Shown here: piece after piece, positions 60,447-64,000 of the stretch
How the letters are laid out: the number at the start of each line of letters is the position of its first letter
How positions within the stretch are numbered: the first letter of the stretch is position 1
From: Mesotoga infera
GTDB lineage: Bacteria; Thermotogota; Thermotogae; Petrotogales; Kosmotogaceae
Reading direction: 5' to 3'
Length of the DNA stretch: 64,000 nt
Assembly (NCBI RefSeq): GCF_900157305.1
Contig: NZ_LS974202.1
Coordinates: 992,001-1,056,000 of the forward strand
Position numbers and translations under genes: made by a program
Notes under the pieces: model-generated
The model's database searches: none
Seen by the model: only the letters and a program-made list of their open reading frames with translations
Told to the model about the DNA's origin: nothing

Positions 60447-60486
60447 AAGGCCGGAGACTCTTGAAAGCACCCTCCGGCCTTTTTTA
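60447..60486. terminator. Bidirectional terminator
   Basis: AAGGCCGGAG and CTCCGGCCTT form a 10-bp stem with a 15-base loop, with A-run before and T-run after. It overlaps the stop region of the minus-strand hydrolase gene and can end transcripts from both sides. Confidence 0.82.
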
Positions 60487-61497
60487 TTTCCTAGGGTTCC
60501 ACTCTATGCCGGGCTTAATCGTTTCCAGTAGTCTCAATTTCCTTCTGGCTTCCTTTATACCCATCTTCTTGAGTATGAACTTGCCCAGGGCGTATTCGAA
60601 GGGAAACCACGATACATGGCCTATAGGGATTATGTACCTTCTGGGTCTTTTGAAAGCCTCCCACAACTGTTTCCTCGTCTGGTAGGGAAGGGTTTTGTCG
60701 AAGAGCGCTTCGATCATGGTCACCCTGTTCCGGTCGCTGAACCCGGCGTAGGCTAAAGGGTCTATCTTGAGGAGCGGGTGGAGATCGGATTCAATCAACT
60801 GCCTGACGCTGGAGAATTCACGCAACCTGTTAACATCTCTTTTGAAGCGTTCTTCGAGACGCTTCTCATCGTTTAGAAAGCCTTCCGATCCCAGCCCTCT
60901 GGCGAATGAACCTCTCAGGGATTTGAGAACGGGAGAGCCCCATATTATCCGGGCCATGTTGCCGCCGACCGTCATCAGAATCATGCTCTTGATCCTGTCG
61001 TCCAGAGCGTTCACTATGGTTGCCACCATCCCTCCCAGACAGTAACCGAAGAGACAGTTGTTGTCCCACCAGATCTTCTCCTGCTGAAGAAAATCGATCG
61101 TCGAGAGTGTATCCACGACCGCCTGTTCCCAGAACTTCACGAGTCTGGACAGATCATGGGAGAAGTAATCTTTGCCGCTCGTGGAGCCTGAGGCGGTTCT
61201 GGTGTAGTTCCCCGGGAGGATCATTACTGTGGCCTGAAGCCCGGCGCTAGCCAGATGGCTTCCCATCCAGAAGAGAAAGGGTATATTCACAGTTCCCAGG
61301 CCGTGTAGAATAATTATGGAGCCGACCGGGTTCTCTCTGGGCGAGAAGTGATAAAGCTCGACATTCTCGCTGCCCTTTGCACTGTTGACGTATCTGGAGG
61401 GATATCTGATCAGCGAACAACGGTAATGTTTTCCCTTGAATATATATCCGCTGGAAAAATCTATTCTCTCTTTAATGTAAGAAAAATCCGGAATCAT
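60484..61497 (-). CDS. Alpha/beta hydrolase with a Cys nucleophile elbow
   Basis: A 337-residue hydrolase-fold protein. The oxyanion loop is IIILHGLGTVNIPF. The elbow reads LFGYCLGGMVATI, with Cys where Ser is usual, as in dienelactone hydrolase. A late His in IPIGHVSWFPFEY is a possible triad member. There is no signal peptide. Its ATG overlaps the stop of the ABC-like gene (ATGA), so the two are coupled. The substrate is unknown; polyester or lactone-type chemistry is a guess. Confidence 0.75.
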   Translation of the reverse strand: MIPDFSYIKERIDFSSGYIFKGKHYRCSLIRYPSRYVNSAKGSENVELYHFSPRENPVGSIIILHGLGTVNIPFLFWMGSHLASAGLQATVMILPGNYTRTASGSTSGKDYFSHDLSRLVKFWEQAVVDTLSTIDFLQQEKIWWDNNCLFGYCLGGMVATIVNALDDRIKSMILMTVGGNMARIIWGSPVLKSLRGSFARGLGSEGFLNDEKRLEERFKRDVNRLREFSSVRQLIESDLHPLLKIDPLAYAGFSDRNRVTMIEALFDKTLPYQTRKQLWEAFKRPRRYIIPIGHVSWFPFEYALGKFILKKMGIKEARRKLRLLETIKPGIEWNPRK

Positions 61498-62831
61498 ATT
61501 TCAACCCTCTCTACGCGTCCACATAGCTCCCGGCAGAAGCCGTCGTCGTCGCTGATTATCACGGCGATCTTGCCGGCTTCGACGATTCTCTGAAGCAGAC
61601 AGTTCAGGACTTTCAACAGCGATGGATCCAGTCCGATCGAAGGCTGTAAGAAGATGAAGAGATCGAAGGCTTTGAAGCCCATCTCTGCGAGTTCCCTGTC
61701 CTGGGTCGTTATGAGGGGGAGAAAGTTCTCGGCCAGTCCCATGGTTGCCAGATACTCTCTGACGGAGACAGGTGGCTCCCTGTTGACCAACGCCCATTTC
61801 TTGAAGGACCGGCGGAATTTGAAACTCTCCCTTTTTTGCAACATCTGACAGATCACGAAGCCGTTGTTTTTGTAGTTGGTTCGAAAGTACACCCTGTGCG
61901 AAGAAGTTTTACGGGCGAAACGCTCGAAGAAGTTCTTGGCTTCTTCGAATATCGGGACGGCGTTCTCTCTGAACGGGTTCTGACGGGTTATCGCCCTGGT
62001 GATCTCTCTCATCCCCTGTCTGCTTTTACAGAGCAGGCAGACGGTTTCTCCCTTCGTCAATCTCAAGATTTTGCCGGTGCCAGCCAGATCCTCCACAACG
62101 ATGAAGGGCTCGCCGGATCTGTTTTCGATAGGCGCCGGAGGTAGCGGACGAAAATCCGCAAGGAGTTCGTCGGCATTTTCAGCCGTAACATCTATGAGTC
62201 TGCCGCGTTCGATTATCGAAAGAGAATCACCCAACGACATGATCTCGGGGTCAACTGTGGTGAGAAGCACGGAAATTCCTTCGGCCGTAAATTCTCCCAG
62301 GAGTTTCAGGGCTCTCTTATGGAGAGGTCTGGACAGACCCGTCAGGGCGTCGTCTATTATCAGCAGAGAGGGTTTCGATGCGATGGCTGTGGCTATTTCG
62401 AGGAAAAATTGAGAGTCGCGATCTATTTCCATCGCCTTTTTCGAAGGATCAATTTCAAGACCGACCCTCTCGAGTATGGCTCCTGCCAGCTGGTTCATCT
62501 TCTTTCTACTTGTCAGGAACTGGCCGATGCCCAAAAAGATATTTTCGGCGAGCGTGAGGTCCGGAACCAGCATATATTCCTGGTGAACCATGGCCATTCC
62601 CAGTTTCCTCGCATCTTTGAAGCTTTCGATCTCCACCTGATGGCCCTCGATGTACAGGCTACCGCTATCGCGCCCGAGCTGGCCGGTAAGGATCTTCACA
62701 AACGTCGATTTGCCTGAACCGTTCAGACCCCCTATCACGTGAAGCTCGCCGTGTTTTATGTTGAAATCTATTTTATCCAGAACCTTGTGGCCATCGAACG
62801 ACTTTTCGATCGCTCTGGTTTCAAGTATCAA
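61494..62831 (-). CDS. Degenerate two-domain sugar-type ABC ATPase (RbsA/MglA-like)
   Basis: A roughly 445-residue relative of the tandem sugar ATPases. The N-terminal half keeps Walker A (GGLNGSGKSTFVKIL), the Q-loop region MVHQEYMLVPDLTLAENIF and a Walker B-like LLIIDDALTGLSRP. The catalytic Glu there is Asp, and the signature site reads MEIDRDSQFFLEIATA instead of LSxGQ. The C-terminal half has lost its Walker A (CLLCKSRQGM) and signature. No permease or binding protein is nearby. TTG 62831 is chosen eight bases after AGGAG; GTG 62840 is an alternative. A regulatory or non-transport role is likely. Confidence 0.75.
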   Translation of the reverse strand: MILETRAIEKSFDGHKVLDKIDFNIKHGELHVIGGLNGSGKSTFVKILTGQLGRDSGSLYIEGHQVEIESFKDARKLGMAMVHQEYMLVPDLTLAENIFLGIGQFLTSRKKMNQLAGAILERVGLEIDPSKKAMEIDRDSQFFLEIATAIASKPSLLIIDDALTGLSRPLHKRALKLLGEFTAEGISVLLTTVDPEIMSLGDSLSIIERGRLIDVTAENADELLADFRPLPPAPIENRSGEPFIVVEDLAGTGKILRLTKGETVCLLCKSRQGMREITRAITRQNPFRENAVPIFEEAKNFFERFARKTSSHRVYFRTNYKNNGFVICQMLQKRESFKFRRSFKKWALVNREPPVSVREYLATMGLAENFLPLITTQDRELAEMGFKAFDLFIFLQPSIGLDPSLLKVLNCLLQRIVEAGKIAVIISDDDGFCRELCGRVERVEI

Positions 62832-62921
62832 ATCCACCACTCCTGTGACTGTTGCCAGGGATATTACTATACTACCACTCGCGGCGGTTTCGAAAAAGTT
62901 CTACGGTGAATTTATTCTCCA

Positions 62922-63965
62922 TCAGGGTTGAACCAGAGGGATCAGGAGATACTGTCCGCTTTCGGGACTGCCGACGAGCAGGTTCTTCTCCTGTATCGAA
63001 AGGTTGAGCGCCTGGGCCTTCATTCTCGAAAGTACCGAATGCAGTCTGTGAGGGTCGATCTGAACGACGAAGCTGCCTCCGGAAAAGCTCGAGGCTATCG
63101 ACTCATAGCGCAGGTTGGCGGCTTTTAGGTAGAAGCTGAGAGTCGAGTTTTTCGAGATCATCAGCACCGAGAAGCCCTTTCTGGAAAGTCTTGTGATCTT
63201 TCCCAGCGCTATCAGTAGTTCTCTCCTCTCCACCCTGTGTCCACAGTTGTTTCTTATCAGCGAAATCGGTGGAGAGAAAGTAGTTTCATCGGTGCAGACG
63301 GAGAACAGTAGCGGTCCGACCTTGAAGCCGAGTTCGGATATTCCGACCCCGGTGTCTATCTCTTCGACCTTCAACTCCTCAAAGGCCTTTACCAGATGGC
63401 GAACGGTAACGTACGGGATCGAAAAGGCGAAACCGTACCTGGGCAGGGATTCTATAGAGGCTACCAGAACCAGCTTGCCGGCGGCGGCGGCCATGTAGGT
63501 CTTTTCTTCTTTCGAAAAGATCTCGATCGAATCTCCCTCCATTGAAGCTGCCGAAACGAAATCGAGTCCGTCTCTGAACTCTTTCAGCGAATAGCGGAAG
63601 GAGAATTCGAACTTTCTCTCCATGAGCGGCAGTTCTTCCGTCCGCGTTCTGTCGAGAGTAAGCGTCTCGGAACCCGTTGATATTTTGATCTGGCTTCCGT
63701 CCGTTGAGAAAGTAATAGTAGTATCCCTTTTGCCCGTCTTCAGAGCCCTGGCGTAATCGATCGGAACTGTGTACACACCAGTGAAGGGATCGACCTCGAT
63801 CGGGGAAGAGAACTCGAGCTTGGCACAGCCGTCGCTCGCGAAAAACTTCAGGCCCCGCCTGTGATAGATCTGGAAGTGACGATAAGTGGGCTCCACCGTT
63901 CCGGTGACCCTGTTCAAAAGGTCGATGAGTCTGGAGTACTCTTCGGAGTTGATCCTGAATTCCAT
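62922..63965 (-). CDS. Divergent DnaN-like sliding clamp protein
   Basis: A 347-residue protein with the pattern and length of the bacterial beta clamp (about 366 residues, three clamp domains). It has FFASDGCAKLEF near residue 40, where clamps show their ATD-type strand, SRKGFSVLMISKNSTLSF in the third domain, and the C-terminal strand GQYLLIPLVQP like the end of DnaN. Similarity is weak, so this is a second clamp or a clamp-like protein rather than clearly the replicative one. ATG follows GAGGTG, and the upstream gene's stop sits beside that site. Alternative: an unrelated beta-rich protein. Confidence 0.6.
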   Translation of the reverse strand: MEFRINSEEYSRLIDLLNRVTGTVEPTYRHFQIYHRRGLKFFASDGCAKLEFSSPIEVDPFTGVYTVPIDYARALKTGKRDTTITFSTDGSQIKISTGSETLTLDRTRTEELPLMERKFEFSFRYSLKEFRDGLDFVSAASMEGDSIEIFSKEEKTYMAAAAGKLVLVASIESLPRYGFAFSIPYVTVRHLVKAFEELKVEEIDTGVGISELGFKVGPLLFSVCTDETTFSPPISLIRNNCGHRVERRELLIALGKITRLSRKGFSVLMISKNSTLSFYLKAANLRYESIASSFSGGSFVVQIDPHRLHSVLSRMKAQALNLSIQEKNLLVGSPESGQYLLIPLVQP

Positions 63966-63973
63966 CGGCCACC

Positions 63974-64000
63974 TCAGAAAAGCGTTATCTGTTCTTTCTC
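63974..64000 (-). CDS. C-terminal end of an upstream gene, clamp-binding-type tail (partial)
   Basis: Only eight codons and the stop are in the window: EKEQITLF. The stop lies eight bases before the DnaN-like start, so the two genes are almost certainly cotranscribed. QITLF fits the beta-clamp-binding consensus Q-x-x-L-F found at the extreme C terminus of DinB/UmuC polymerases, MutS and others. The frame is inferred, because one other frame stays open through the junction. Confidence 0.5.
   Translation of the reverse strand, partial: EKEQITLF

Noticed and set aside
1-64000. CRISPR arrays, tRNA and rRNA genes
   Set aside because: No regularly spaced repeats with spacers and no cloverleaf or rRNA-like conserved stretches were noticed on either strand. 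This was a by-eye reading, so a tRNA scan would be decisive.

Overview
The window looks like a chromosome segment of a mesophilic or moderately thermophilic member of the Thermotogota, most likely close to Mesotoga or Kosmotoga. This is inferred from gene content and protein style: many sugar, TRAP and oligopeptide transport loci, GH4, GH13 and GH127 glycosidases, TrmB, WYL and DUF4332/DUF3795 proteins, and strong GGAGG ribosome sites with frequent GTG and TTG starts. No rRNA, tRNA or CRISPR array was seen. All family names come from motifs read by eye.

Layout. 1-3.4 kb: two copies of one group II intron on the minus strand (the first cut by the window edge), separated by dispersed hairpin repeats that include an unoccupied copy of the insertion site. 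3.5-4.7 kb: a patatin-like lipase. 4.8-10.3 kb (minus): a sugar operon (LacI regulator with its own palindromic operator, FucI-like isomerase, transaldolase-like aldolase, PfkB kinase, rhamnulokinase-like kinase). 10.4-15.1 kb (minus): a TRAP transporter with a DapA/NanA-type lyase and an IclR regulator, behind an array of three similar imperfect palindromes. 15.4-18.1 kb: small genes (DUF4332, a broken DUF937 gene, a secreted Asp-rich mini-protein, a GyrI-like protein).

18.1-28.4 kb: a roughly 10-kb island flanked by 189-bp direct repeats. At each inner edge lies a transposase remnant (IS21-type left, IS4/IS5-type right) cut off where the repeat begins. The island carries a DeoR regulator, an AfuABC/FbpABC-type ABC transporter, an amidohydrolase, a MelA-type GH4 glycosidase, an AgaS-like SIS protein and a BadF/GlcNAc-kinase-type kinase. 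Together these suggest uptake and breakdown of an amino-sugar-containing or alpha-galactoside compound. Outside the repeats, the two flanking genes restore the ancestral order.

29-36 kb: an oligopeptide ABC operon ending in an M14 carboxypeptidase. 36-40 kb: a secreted phosphatase with a SAM-hydrolase-like N-terminal domain, a PAP2-like membrane protein without its catalytic histidines, and a GH127 enzyme. 40-48.1 kb: an alpha-glucan-type locus with a TrmB regulator, a URO-D-family protein, a binding protein fused to a MalF-type permease, a MalG permease, a GH13 enzyme and a secreted repeat protein. 48.2-51.1 kb: a Fur-family regulator with a ZnuABC-type metal importer. 51-60.5 kb: regulator-led small loci (TetR; two metallo-beta-lactamase-fold proteins; MarR with an epimerase, divergent from an RND exporter; WYL; DUF3795) and a PAF-acetylhydrolase-like hydrolase. 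60.5-64 kb (minus): a hydrolase with a Cys nucleophile elbow coupled to a degenerate two-domain sugar-type ABC ATPase, then a divergent DnaN-like sliding clamp whose upstream neighbour, cut by the window edge, ends in a clamp-binding-type QITLF tail.

The strongest leads are the repeat-bounded island, the divergent clamp with its putative partner, the binding-protein/permease fusion, the SAM-hydrolase-like/phosphatase fusion, and the duplicated intron beside an empty target site.
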